Below the pieces are notes generated by a model. It saw only the letters and a list, made by a program, of their open reading frames with translations. It did not search any database and was not told where the DNA came from. A DNA stretch of 64,000 nt. It comes from Pseudalkalibacillus sp051842935. Lineage in GTDB: Bacteria; Bacillota; Bacilli; Bacillales; Fictibacillaceae. This document shows, in pieces, positions 48,018 to 56,300 of the stretch (within the stretch, counting starts at the first letter, position 1; every line of letters starts with the position of its first letter). The position numbers were made by a program, and so were the translations under genes. The stretch lies in NCBI RefSeq assembly GCF_051842935.1, contig NZ_JBPXRR010000001.1, forward strand, positions 1,178,001-1,242,000, given 5' to 3'.

Positions 48018-49706
48018 ATGGTTGAAAATACGAAAGTGAAATCAGACATTGAAATTGCCCAAGAGGCCGAGCTTTTACCGATTCAACAAATTGCTGAACA
48101 ATTGAACTTGACGGAAGAAGAGTGGGAACCATACGGACGTTATAAAGCGAAAATTTCATTAGATGTGATGGACCGATTGAAGGATACGAAAGACGGAAAG
48201 GTCGTCCTCGTCACATCGATCAACCCGACACCTGCAGGGGAAGGGAAATCGACGGTAACAGTCGGTCTTGGACAAGCTCTTAATAAAATCGGCAAAAAAT
48301 CAGTCATCGCACTCCGCGAGCCATCCCTTGGACCGAGCATGGGAATCAAAGGCGGTGCTGCGGGCGGCGGTTACTCCCAGGTCATGCCGATGGAGGAAAT
48401 CAACCTTCATTTTACAGGTGATATTCATGCGATTACGACAGCGAACAATGCACTTTCTGCGTTGATTGATAACCATATCCATCAAGGGAACGAACTGAAC
48501 ATTGATACGCGCCGCATCGTTTGGAAGCGTGTCATCGACATGAATGACCGTGCGTTACGTAACGTGGTGGTCGGGCTTGGCGGCGCTGTGCAAGGTGTAC
48601 CGCGTGAAGACAGCTTCGACATTACGGTCGCTTCTGAAATCATGGCGATTTTCTGCCTTGCACGTAATGTCCGCGACTTAAAAGAGCGTCTATCCCGCAT
48701 GGTCGTGGCTTATGATGTAAATAAAGAGCCTGTTACGGTAAAAGATCTAGGTGTGGAAGGTGCGTTGACGCTCTTATTGAAAGATGCGATCAAGCCGAAC
48801 CTCGTTCAGACATTAGAAAATACGCCAGCATTGATTCACGGCGGACCATTCGCGAACATCGCGCACGGCTGTAACAGTGTCATCGCGACGAAAATGGCTT
48901 CCAAGCTTGGCGATTACGTTGTGACAGAATCCGGTTTCGGTGCGGATCTTGGGGCAGAGAAATTCCTTGATATCAAAGCTCGTTACGGTGAAATCGACCC
49001 GAACCTCGTCGTTGTCGTCGCAACGGTCCGTGCGTTGAAGATGCATGGTGGTGTACCGAAAGATGAGCTCCAGAAAGAAGACTTGGCCGCTTTGGAAAAA
49101 GGAATGGTCAACCTCGAGAAGCACATTGAAACCGTTCAGTCGTTCGGATTGCCGTTCGTTGTTGCATTGAACCATTTCGTGAAGGATACCGACCGCGAAG
49201 TGGAATTTGTAAAAGAATGGTGTGCGAAGAAAGGCGTCGAAGTTGCGGTCGCAAAAGTTTGGGCTGACGGCGGAAAAGGCGGCGAAGAGCTTGCTCAGAA
49301 GGTCGTCGACATGATCGACACGGGTGAAAACAACTACAAACCGCTTTATACATTGGACCAATCGCTCGAAGAGAAAATCGAGACGATCGTGACGAAGGTT
49401 TACGGCGCTGAAGGCGTAGACTTCTCGAAGAAAGCGAAGAAACAATTGAAAGAATACACAGATCTTGGGTGGGACAACCTTCCAGTCTGTATGGCAAAAA
49501 CACAGTATTCACTGTCGGATGATCCGACGCTGCTCGGACGTCCGGAAGGTTTCCGCGTTCAGATCCGTGAGTTGAAAGCTTCCATCGGAGCTGGATTCAT
49601 CGTCGCGCTGACAGGAAACGTCATGACGATGCCTGGTTTGCCGAAAAAACCAGCTGCACTGAACATGGACGTCACCGACGACGGGAAAGCAGAAGGATTG
49701 TTCTAG
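48018..49706 (+). CDS. fhs: Formate-tetrahydrofolate ligase
   Basis: 562 residues from the ATG at 48018 after GGAGG; an ATG five codons earlier lies before that site. P-loop TPAGEGKSTVTVGLGQAL near residue 67, FTGDIHAITTANN, and ATVRALKMHGG are conserved family marks. It makes 10-formyl-tetrahydrofolate from formate, ATP and tetrahydrofolate for purine and formyl-Met synthesis. Length fits the 555-560 residue family. Codon use is GC-richer than neighbours, common for highly expressed genes. Confidence 0.95.
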   Translation: MVENTKVKSDIEIAQEAELLPIQQIAEQLNLTEEEWEPYGRYKAKISLDVMDRLKDTKDGKVVLVTSINPTPAGEGKSTVTVGLGQALNKIGKKSVIALREPSLGPSMGIKGGAAGGGYSQVMPMEEINLHFTGDIHAITTANNALSALIDNHIHQGNELNIDTRRIVWKRVIDMNDRALRNVVVGLGGAVQGVPREDSFDITVASEIMAIFCLARNVRDLKERLSRMVVAYDVNKEPVTVKDLGVEGALTLLLKDAIKPNLVQTLENTPALIHGGPFANIAHGCNSVIATKMASKLGDYVVTESGFGADLGAEKFLDIKARYGEIDPNLVVVVATVRALKMHGGVPKDELQKEDLAALEKGMVNLEKHIETVQSFGLPFVVALNHFVKDTDREVEFVKEWCAKKGVEVAVAKVWADGGKGGEELAQKVVDMIDTGENNYKPLYTLDQSLEEKIETIVTKVYGAEGVDFSKKAKKQLKEYTDLGWDNLPVCMAKTQYSLSDDPTLLGRPEGFRVQIRELKASIGAGFIVALTGNVMTMPGLPKKPAALNMDVTDDGKAEGLF

Positions 49707-49723
49707 AATAATTTGATGATGAG

Positions 49724-49751
49724 AGGACTGACGTGGAGTCAGTCCTTTTTC
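49724..49751 (+). terminator. Terminator after fhs
   Basis: AGGACTGAC (49724-49732) pairs with GTCAGTCCT (49738-49746), then TTTTT. Confidence 0.88.
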
Positions 49752-49755
49752 ATTT

Positions 49756-49879
49756 TTACAGAATAAATCGGAAAACTTACAGAATTAACTGTGATTCTTA
49801 CACAATTAATTGAATTTTTTACAGAAAAAATTGGATTCTTACAGATAATCGGAGATTTTTCACAGAAAAATCCGGGATT
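49756..49879. repeat. Private-motif array, TTACAGAATTAA type, 21-bp period
   Basis: ACAG (ACAC in one copy) begins at 49758, 49779, 49800, 49821, 49841 and 49862, giving steps of 21, 21, 21, 20 and 21. The core of 8-12 bases is kept (TTACAGAATTAA, TTACACAATTAA, TTACAGAAAAAA); the other 9-13 bases vary. It lies between the fhs terminator and the pncA promoter. Confidence 0.85.
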
Positions 49880-49947
49880 GTAGTAGAAACTTCCTGACAA
49901 AGACTTTGTTATAATGAAAGTAGAATAATGAAGGGGGTATTCAAGAC

Positions 49948-50517
49948 GTGAAAGCGTTAGTCGTAATCGATTATACGAATGATTTTGTGGCAGATGACGG
50001 TCGTTTGACGTGTGGAGAGCCAGGCCAGGCTATTGAAGCTCGGATTACAGAATTGACGAAGACGTTTGTGGACGCAGGGGAGTATGTCGTTTTCGCAGTG
50101 GATGTGCATGACGAAAACGATCCGCATCATCCAGAGAACAGCCTGTTCCCGCCTCATAACATCCGTGGCACTGCTGGACGCTATCAATACGGTTCACTTG
50201 GCGAGTACTATGAAAAAGTGAAAGATAAAGTGTACTGGATGGACAAAACGCGTTATAGCGCTTTTGCAGGGACGGACCTGGAACTGAAACTCCGCGAACG
50301 CGGAGTGCAAGAGCTTCATCTCGTCGGGGTATGTACCGATATTTGCGTGCTACATACTGCAATTGATGCCTACAACAAAGGATTCAAGATCGTCGTTCAC
50401 GAAGATGCAGTCCAGAGCTTCAACCAGGCTGGTCATGAATGGGCGCTTGGCCACTTTAAGAATACGCTCGGCGCTGAAGTCGTTAATGCCGCAGAAGGAT
50501 CCAATGTCAGCAAGTGA
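49948..50517 (+). CDS. pncA: Nicotinamidase/isochorismatase-family hydrolase (PncA-like)
   Basis: 189 residues from a GTG after GGGGG. Cysteine hydrolase fold: Asp8 in VVIDYTNDFV, a metal region VDVHDENDPHHPEN with two His, a Lys in WMDKTRYSAF, and Cys133 in GVCTDICVLHTAIDA with the cis-peptide just before. This set matches nicotinamidase, which turns nicotinamide into nicotinate for NAD salvage (YueJ in Bacillus). It overlaps the next gene by 14 bases. Confidence 0.87.
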   Translation: MKALVVIDYTNDFVADDGRLTCGEPGQAIEARITELTKTFVDAGEYVVFAVDVHDENDPHHPENSLFPPHNIRGTAGRYQYGSLGEYYEKVKDKVYWMDKTRYSAFAGTDLELKLRERGVQELHLVGVCTDICVLHTAIDAYNKGFKIVVHEDAVQSFNQAGHEWALGHFKNTLGAEVVNAAEGSNVSK

Positions 50518-50818
50518 TTTTGAACAGGTGAAAAATACGTTTCAGAAAGCGCTCGATGATTGGAGCCACATGCAGAAAACCTCTGGAGATGAAGGGGCTG
50601 AGTGGGCAGAGCGATTTGAACAGCATTTTTACGAGATGGTAGAAAAGCTGAAGTTCTGGTATGAGCAGCTAGAACCAAAGCCCCCGAGTTATGATGAGCT
50701 GGAAGCGATGCCTGAAATAGAGGAAATTCAGGAGCAGCTTCCAGGACCTCTCCTGCTGAATTTCCTGACCGAATTGGAAGACATCTACGATGGTGTCGAG
50801 AAAAAATCCTTTGATTAG
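50504..50818 (+). CDS. Acidic 104-residue hypothetical protein
   Basis: The ATG at 50504 lies inside the end of pncA, with AGAAGGA as ribosome site, so translation is likely coupled. The product is strongly acidic, mostly helical and rich in Trp and Glu (ALDDWSHMQKTSGDEGAEW, FYEMVEKLKFWYEQLEPKPPSYDELEAMPEIEE). No membrane segment or known domain. Function unknown; coupling to pncA suggests joint expression, not a shared role. Confidence 0.72.
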   Translation: MSASDFEQVKNTFQKALDDWSHMQKTSGDEGAEWAERFEQHFYEMVEKLKFWYEQLEPKPPSYDELEAMPEIEEIQEQLPGPLLLNFLTELEDIYDGVEKKSFD

Positions 50819-50825
50819 CGGTAAA

Positions 50826-50863
50826 AAAATCTGATCCCAAACGAGCGGGGTCAGATTTTTGTC
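50826..50863 (+). terminator. Terminator after pncA unit
   Basis: AAATCTGATCCC (50826-50837) pairs with GGGGTCAGATTT (50847-50858), then TT. Confidence 0.82.
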
Positions 50864-50880
50864 GTACTAAAGACCTATTT

Positions 50881-50995
50881 TACAAAACAGGTGGTCATTT
50901 TTCTAAAACCGCAAGGGATTTTTACAAAACCACCCCCGAAATTTCTAAAACACCCAGCTGTTTTTCTAAAACCGATCCCTAAATTTCTAAAACCT
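50881..50995. repeat. Private-motif array, TTTCTAAAACC type, exact 21-bp period
   Basis: AAAAC begins at 50884, 50905, 50926, 50947, 50968 and 50989: five steps of exactly 21. The core TTTCTAAAACC (or TTTACAAAACC) is conserved and the remaining 10 bases vary freely. It lies between two convergent genes, starting 23 bases after the pncA terminator. Confidence 0.88.
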
Positions 50996-50999
50996 CACT

Positions 51000-51491
51000 T
51001 TAAAACTCCCACCCGTATGCAATTTCGGTGTGTTTAACCCCTTCAATTTCAAGCTGATCCTCTTTAAATGCTCGTCCACCCATCTTTTCATAGAAAAACT
51101 TCGATGAATTCTCTTCTAACACCCACACATACATGGAATTCAAGCCTTCGCTTTTCATCCAGTCCACGGACGCTTCAAATAATCGCTTCCCAAACCCTTT
51201 CCCCTGACATTCACTCAACAAATAGATTGCATAAATCTCGCCGTCGTAAGGAATCTCCTCAATCCGACGTCTGCCGCCATTCACAAAACCTACAATTCTC
51301 CCATTCTCTTCAGCTACGTACATGAATCCGCCAGTCTGCTGGATGACCTGAGTCCATTGCTCAATTTTACGTTCAACCGATAGTTGAGCAAGGAACGAAT
51401 CACTCACAATCCCTTTATACGTCGTTTTCCAGCTTGACACATGGACTTCAGCAATTTGCGTCACATCATCAATCGTCGCTTTCCGAATCAT
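51000..51491 (-). CDS. GNAT-family N-acetyltransferase
   Basis: 163 residues from the ATG at 51491 (minus strand), after GGATGGAGTGGTG; 14 in-frame upstream codons are rejected. GNAT marks: IRKATIDDVTQIAEVHVSSW, GFMYVAEENGRIVGFVNGG, the acetyl-CoA loop ECQGKGFGKRLF and FFYEKMGGRAFKEDQ. This form resembles PhnO/YobR-like enzymes; the substrate is unknown. Its 3' end abuts the 21-bp repeat array, with the stop about 5 bases from the last unit. Confidence 0.83.
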   Translation of the reverse strand: MIRKATIDDVTQIAEVHVSSWKTTYKGIVSDSFLAQLSVERKIEQWTQVIQQTGGFMYVAEENGRIVGFVNGGRRRIEEIPYDGEIYAIYLLSECQGKGFGKRLFEASVDWMKSEGLNSMYVWVLEENSSKFFYEKMGGRAFKEDQLEIEGVKHTEIAYGWEF

Positions 51492-51571
51492 AGACACCAC
51501 TCCATCCCGAAATGAATAAGATATACCATTCATGATAGACGCCTAGTCCCCAATTGGAAAGAGGGAATGGA

Positions 51572-52180
51572 ATGTATGATAAATTTAAACCAGTTAAAGT
51601 GATTACGATAAAGAAAGAACATGAGATTGTGAAAGTTTCGTATCCAAAACTTGTGGATATGAAGGACAAAAAAGCGGAGGCAAAGATCAATAGGGAGATC
51701 CGGGAGTTAGTGGATGAGCTAGTGGAGGAGGGGAACCAACCCGATGCCACCACTGTGGAGGTCCGATATGAAACGAAAGTGAACCGGAATGGCGTCTACA
51801 GCGTCGTACTCATCCTCTTTTATTTCATAGAGCATGCTGCCCACCCGATGCAAATCCAGAAGGCACTCACTTTTTCAACGCTCACAGGGCACAACTATAC
51901 GTTCCCTGAACTGTTTTCGAAGAACAGCTATTACAAAACGAGACTGACCCGCTATGTGAAGGACTATGTAAAAAAGGAAAACATCCAGTTGATCAACGAG
52001 ATACAGACGATTACGGATGATCAGGAGTTTTACCTAACAGACGAGGATCTCGTGCTTTTTTACCAGCTGTATGAATACACACCTTACGTCTATGGATTTC
52101 TTGAAGTGCCGATCCCGTTAGGAGAGGTTCGTTCGATGGCTGCGATGGATAGTCCGATCCGCCAACTGACGTCCCGTTAG
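51572..52180 (+). CDS. DUF3298/DUF4163-type protein (RsiV-like fold)
   Basis: 202 residues from the ATG at 51572 after AGAGGG. The layout resembles the exported domain of RsiV: an N-terminal VKVSYPKL pair, VEVRYETKVNRNGVYSVVLILFYF, then the DUF3298 part HNYTFPELFSKNSYYKTRLTRYV and VPIPLGEVRSM. Unlike RsiV it has no membrane anchor or signal peptide, so it appears to be cytoplasmic or released in another way. The function is unknown. Confidence 0.72.
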   Translation: MYDKFKPVKVITIKKEHEIVKVSYPKLVDMKDKKAEAKINREIRELVDELVEEGNQPDATTVEVRYETKVNRNGVYSVVLILFYFIEHAAHPMQIQKALTFSTLTGHNYTFPELFSKNSYYKTRLTRYVKDYVKKENIQLINEIQTITDDQEFYLTDEDLVLFYQLYEYTPYVYGFLEVPIPLGEVRSMAAMDSPIRQLTSR

Positions 52181-52186
52181 ACAAAT

Positions 52187-52214
52187 GCCCACGATACATA
52201 CGTGGGCTTTTTTT
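52187..52214 (+). terminator. Terminator after DUF3298 gene
   Basis: GCCCACG (52187-52193) pairs with CGTGGGC (52201-52207), then TTTTTTT. Confidence 0.88.
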
Positions 52215-52313
52215 GACAACAACTCGATCCCTTCCGATGGAAGTTTTTATGGAGTGCTTTTTTGTGATAAAATGGTCTTTATGGGATAAATTCGTTCCAA
52301 TAGGAGTTAGGCG

Positions 52314-55300
52314 ATGATTACATACTATCACTTACAAATGACATTCATACCTTCCCTCGACGAACGCGGGAAGTTTCTCATATGGGTCACACGCCCGAAT
52401 GGCGAACCGATTTCCATCAGCAAGTCCAGGTTGCACTGGCTGCTTGGGGAATCGGGGATTTCGCATGTTTTCACAAGTGAAAAAGAAGAGAGCAAAACGC
52501 TCATCGTAGATTGGGATGAAAAGCATTACGAAGTGGAAGGACTGCTCGTCGACATGTGGCGGGTGTACCTCTTTTTACAGCAGCCAGTCGCACATACGAC
52601 AAAGGGCTCCTTTTATTTCGGTGAAAGTTTCGTGTATTGGGAGACAGTCGCGAGAAGTCTTGAAACACTCATACGGGGCGGACAATACTTCCCGACAATC
52701 TATGAAATCACGAAAGAGAAGCGGCATTATGCCTATGCGCAGTGGATGATTGCGAGAACCGTACTCGAAGGTCAAGCGCTTTCCGATTGGTTGAAATCCG
52801 CCTCACCACTTATCTTCTCATTTGAGCATCTTTCAACGTTCCCAATCCGCGAGTGGCAAAATCTGATGATCGACATCTGGGCGGACCAGATCATCAAAGT
52901 CCATCTCACCTCTGGACCTGAAATCGATTTGGAAGGCTTAACTGTGGAACATTCAGATATCATGGTCCGATGGGAAAAAGCGCTTCTAACTTCAAATGCG
53001 AGCTTTTTCCATATCGTCGATCAGAAGTCGGAGCTTCAACAATTGCACATCCTGATTCGTGAAGTGCGGAAGTGGCATGCGCCAATCAGCACAGATTCCT
53101 TCCGTACATTGGAAAAAGGGCTAGTCAACTTCAAGCAGCCGTTCATCCAGACAGGTTTTACCGTCGGATCGATGGACATCAACTGCTTCCCTATGGATGA
53201 CGAAGAGATGAGACATTGGGGCGTGCAGATCTACATCACAGGTGAACAAGAAGGGGAATCATTGAGACTACCGATGGATGATCAGCGGATCGTCCGTTCA
53301 TATATTAAAAACTGGGTAGATGACCGCATCAATTACCTCGTTCAGATGGATGATGCGCTCTATCAGTCCCAACGGAAACTTCGACAATCCGGGACGGCAG
53401 AAATTTCGCTCGATACGATGCGTACGCTCCATGAAAACTTGAGTGTACTGAAGTCGATGGACATCCAATTGACGTTCCCGGCTGGCTTGACGCTCGAATC
53501 GATGGATCGAGAGGATGTATCGGTCTCTCTGAACGTGAAAAACGACCATGGAGAAGGGGTCGGATTGAGCAGTTTATTGAACTTCAACTGGCAGATTGCG
53601 ATCGGTGATATCGAGCTGTCAGTCGAAGAGTTCAAACGACTCGTCTACCGACAGCAATACATCATTGAAAAAGACGGTAAATGGATCATGCTGCCGCAAT
53701 CGAAAATTGAAGAGATTTTCGAGGAAATCGGTGAGCTAGATCCGATCATCCGGAGTAAAGCATCGTTTGCGACATTAGTTGGTGTGAACGCCAAAAATCA
53801 GGATTTCGATTCGGACATCGATCTCCACATGGACCGTGAAGTGCAAGACTATCTGAAGTATTTCCTAACACCAACCGAAGAACAATATGAGATTCCAGAA
53901 AGTTTCCGAGGTGTGCTCCGTCCTTATCAGAAAAAAGGCTTTCAATGGATGCGTTCGCATCGGGACAAAAGGATCGGTGTTTGCCTTGCAGACGACATGG
54001 GGCTCGGGAAAACGATCCAGGCAATCACGTATTTGTTGGATATCAAGCGGGAAGCGAAGCCTCATCTGATCATTTGCCCGACATCGGTTCTTGGCAATTG
54101 GAAACGGGAATTAGAACGCTTCGCCCCATCATTGAATTCAAAAGTGCATCATGGAGCGGACCGGGCTAAAGATGTGCCCACCTTCCAACATGAACTTAAA
54201 GGTGAAGATGTACTCATTACGAGCTACGCGCTGCTTTTACGGGATCAACATCTATTTGAAAACGAGGAGTGGAATGCGGTCATCCTAGATGAGGCGCAAA
54301 TGATCAAGAACCCGACTACGAAACAAAGTCGTCTGGTCCGTTCGTTAAAATCAGTTCACCGGATTGCTCTGACCGGAACGCCCATGGAAAACCGCTTGGA
54401 GGAGCTTTGGTCGATTTCGGATTTCTTGAATCCCGGTTACCTTGGCAACCGGAGTTCCTTCAGCCAACAGTTCATCCGTCCGATTGAAAAGGAAGGTAAA
54501 AAAGAACGGGTCGAAGTATTGAAACGCTTGATACAGCCGTTCTTATTGCGGCGATCCAAGCAACAGACGTCCATTGTCGAAGAGTTGCCGGAAAAAACGG
54601 AGACGAAAATCCATTGTCAGCTGACGAAGGAGCAAGCCTCCCTTTATCAGATGGTCGTCGATCAGATCCGAGAAAAGCTTCAGTCTACGACTGGAATGGA
54701 AAGACGAGGCACGATACTCGGTGGCATCACGAAATTGAAGCAGGTTTGTAACCATCCATCCTTGTTGACGTGGGATGAACCGATTGCTTCTCACTCCGGG
54801 AAGATCACCGAGTTTCTGCAAATTTTAGACAGTAAGGTGAAGGAAGGGGAAAAAGCCCTCGTCTTCACTCAATATGTCAAAATGGGTGATTTACTGAAGG
54901 GATTGTTGGAAAAGGAAACCACTGAAATGAAGGTGTTCTTTTTACATGGAGGCATTCCGTCGCAGAAGCGTGAACAGATGCTGAAGCAATTCCGGGAAAC
55001 GGAATCGAAGAAATGCGTATTCATCTTGTCAATTAAAGCGGGTGGAGTCGGATTGAATCTGACCGAAGCCAATCATGTCATCCATCTCGACCGTTGGTGG
55101 AATCCTGCGGTTGAAAACCAGGCAACGGACCGTGCATACCGGATCGGTCAGGAGCAAAACGTGAGCGTGTATAAAATGATTACGAAAGGGACGCTTGAAG
55201 AAGGAATCGATAAATTGATTGATCGGAAGTCCCATCTCACCTCACAAATCGTCAGTCATGAAGATCAATGGGTGACGGAAATGAGCGATAAAGAATTGAT

Positions 55301-55340
55301 TGAGCTGATTCGGTTACGGGAGAAGGTGCTGCACTCATGA
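52314..55340 (+). CDS. ywqA: SNF2-family helicase YwqA
   Basis: 1008 residues. The N-terminal 500 residues include the SNF2-associated bacterial domain (around SLETMRTLHENLSVLKSMD); the C-terminal half is the Swi2/Snf2 motor: Walker A DMGLGKT near residue 562-568, DEAQ near 659 in ILDEAQMIKNP, LTGTPMENR, and motifs V-VI IKAGGVGLNLTEANHVI and ATDRAYRIGQEQNV. These translocases move along duplex DNA and remodel bound proteins. It overlaps ywqB by 4 bases (ATGA), the same order as in B. subtilis. Confidence 0.92.
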   Translation: MITYYHLQMTFIPSLDERGKFLIWVTRPNGEPISISKSRLHWLLGESGISHVFTSEKEESKTLIVDWDEKHYEVEGLLVDMWRVYLFLQQPVAHTTKGSFYFGESFVYWETVARSLETLIRGGQYFPTIYEITKEKRHYAYAQWMIARTVLEGQALSDWLKSASPLIFSFEHLSTFPIREWQNLMIDIWADQIIKVHLTSGPEIDLEGLTVEHSDIMVRWEKALLTSNASFFHIVDQKSELQQLHILIREVRKWHAPISTDSFRTLEKGLVNFKQPFIQTGFTVGSMDINCFPMDDEEMRHWGVQIYITGEQEGESLRLPMDDQRIVRSYIKNWVDDRINYLVQMDDALYQSQRKLRQSGTAEISLDTMRTLHENLSVLKSMDIQLTFPAGLTLESMDREDVSVSLNVKNDHGEGVGLSSLLNFNWQIAIGDIELSVEEFKRLVYRQQYIIEKDGKWIMLPQSKIEEIFEEIGELDPIIRSKASFATLVGVNAKNQDFDSDIDLHMDREVQDYLKYFLTPTEEQYEIPESFRGVLRPYQKKGFQWMRSHRDKRIGVCLADDMGLGKTIQAITYLLDIKREAKPHLIICPTSVLGNWKRELERFAPSLNSKVHHGADRAKDVPTFQHELKGEDVLITSYALLLRDQHLFENEEWNAVILDEAQMIKNPTTKQSRLVRSLKSVHRIALTGTPMENRLEELWSISDFLNPGYLGNRSSFSQQFIRPIEKEGKKERVEVLKRLIQPFLLRRSKQQTSIVEELPEKTETKIHCQLTKEQASLYQMVVDQIREKLQSTTGMERRGTILGGITKLKQVCNHPSLLTWDEPIASHSGKITEFLQILDSKVKEGEKALVFTQYVKMGDLLKGLLEKETTEMKVFFLHGGIPSQKREQMLKQFRETESKKCVFILSIKAGGVGLNLTEANHVIHLDRWWNPAVENQATDRAYRIGQEQNVSVYKMITKGTLEEGIDKLIDRKSHLTSQIVSHEDQWVTEMSDKELIELIRLREKVLHS

Positions 55341-55879
55341 CGAAAAAAGGGCGAAAGTCGGAAACGAAACTCCAACAATGGTTGAATCAGTTTTCAGAAC
55401 GTGTGGACTATACCAGGTTCCAAAAAGGAATGAACCTTTACAACGATCATCGTGTCCATGGCTTTCAGGTGTTTCCGAATCATTTCGAGTGCCAGATTGA
55501 AGGGCAGCATGATCCGTATGAAGTTCGAGGATACTACAGGCTGGAAGACGGTATACCGATTTTGAACGATTATGAGGTGGTATGCTCCTGTCCTGATGAG
55601 AAGCCGATCTGTAAACATGGCGTTTGTGCGACGATGTTTTTCATACTGAATGAACTGTCTACGGAACAGAAAGATACAGAAGACAGGGTTAGAATGGAAC
55701 GATCGGCACAAATCGAAGAACCATTGAACGAACTGCAACAAAAAGTGGCAGCACAAACGAGTTCAATTTTAGAGCTCCATTCGTATAGAGGAAGCCGAAA
55801 CATACCAAACAAGGATTACATTGAAACGGTCCATGCTCGTGTTGTATCGGTGATGGACGAATTGAAGAAAAGACAGTAA
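55337..55879 (+). CDS. ywqB: SWIM zinc-finger protein YwqB
   Basis: 180 residues. The SWIM motif CxCx(n)CxH is CSCPDEKPICKHGVC near 82-96. SWIM domains bind DNA or proteins and accompany SNF2 helicases; this one is translationally coupled to ywqA through an ATGA overlap. An N-terminal region (KLQQWLNQFSERVDYTRFQKG) and a C-terminal coiled segment complete it. It probably guides YwqA to its target. Confidence 0.88.
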   Translation: MTKKGRKSETKLQQWLNQFSERVDYTRFQKGMNLYNDHRVHGFQVFPNHFECQIEGQHDPYEVRGYYRLEDGIPILNDYEVVCSCPDEKPICKHGVCATMFFILNELSTEQKDTEDRVRMERSAQIEEPLNELQQKVAAQTSSILELHSYRGSRNIPNKDYIETVHARVVSVMDELKKRQ

Positions 55880-55880
55880 G

Positions 55881-55911
55881 AGGGTTGACCTGCATCAGGT
55901 CAACCCTTTTG
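55881..55911 (+). terminator. Terminator after ywqAB
   Basis: AGGGTTGACCTG (55881-55892) pairs perfectly with CAGGTCAACCCT (55896-55907), then TTTT. Confidence 0.92.
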
Positions 55912-55943
55912 ACTTGCGTATGCTGTTGATTAAGTATGAGTGC

Positions 55944-56087
55944 TTATGCAGGTTGATCCTGATAGGTTGGAGGGACAATCTCATAATAAGCTCGATTATA
56001 GGTGATGACTTGTTGTCCTTGTACAGTGACGATTCGGTCTTCTGTAATGCGGATGACTCTGCCTTCGACTGGGAGCTTCTTCATCAT
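55944..56087 (-). CDS. 47-residue small protein
   Basis: The minus-strand ATG at 56087 follows AAAGGAGAGG, an excellent ribosome site. The product is short strands with charged ends (KKLPVEGRVIRITEDRIVTVQG, then ITYNRAYYEIVPPTYQDQPA); the VIRITEDRIVTVQ part looks like a small beta-hairpin or SH3-like strand pair. I do not recognise it. It lies alone between the ywqB terminator and cvfC. A second in-frame ATG is the next codon. Confidence 0.65.
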   Translation of the reverse strand: MMKKLPVEGRVIRITEDRIVTVQGQQVITYNRAYYEIVPPTYQDQPA

Positions 56088-56300
56088 ATCCTCTCCTTTA
56101 AAATAATGAATGGATGAAACCTATACTTTTATATACCCGTTTTTCAGAAAAATGAACATTTTTAACATAAAACTACAAAAGTTACAAACATATGACAATG
56201 AAAGACAATTCTCTGCGAGCCGAACGATATGAGATTTCTTCATACGTATGTTATATTTTGAGTAGAGGCAAGGAACGTTTCAGAAAGGGGTTTTTGTATT

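Noticed and set aside
48813..49445. Long open frame antisense to fhs
   Set aside because: Shadow frame of a GC-richer, strongly expressed gene; no ribosome site or recognisable domain.
50881..50995. CRISPR array
   Set aside because: Units are about 11 bp with 10-bp gaps, far shorter than CRISPR repeats and spacers, and no cas genes are present.
50881..51030. Coding sequence for heptapeptide repeats (FLKPxxx)
   Set aside because: One frame stays open because the period is a multiple of three, but there is no start codon with a ribosome site, and the other arrays do not keep a frame.
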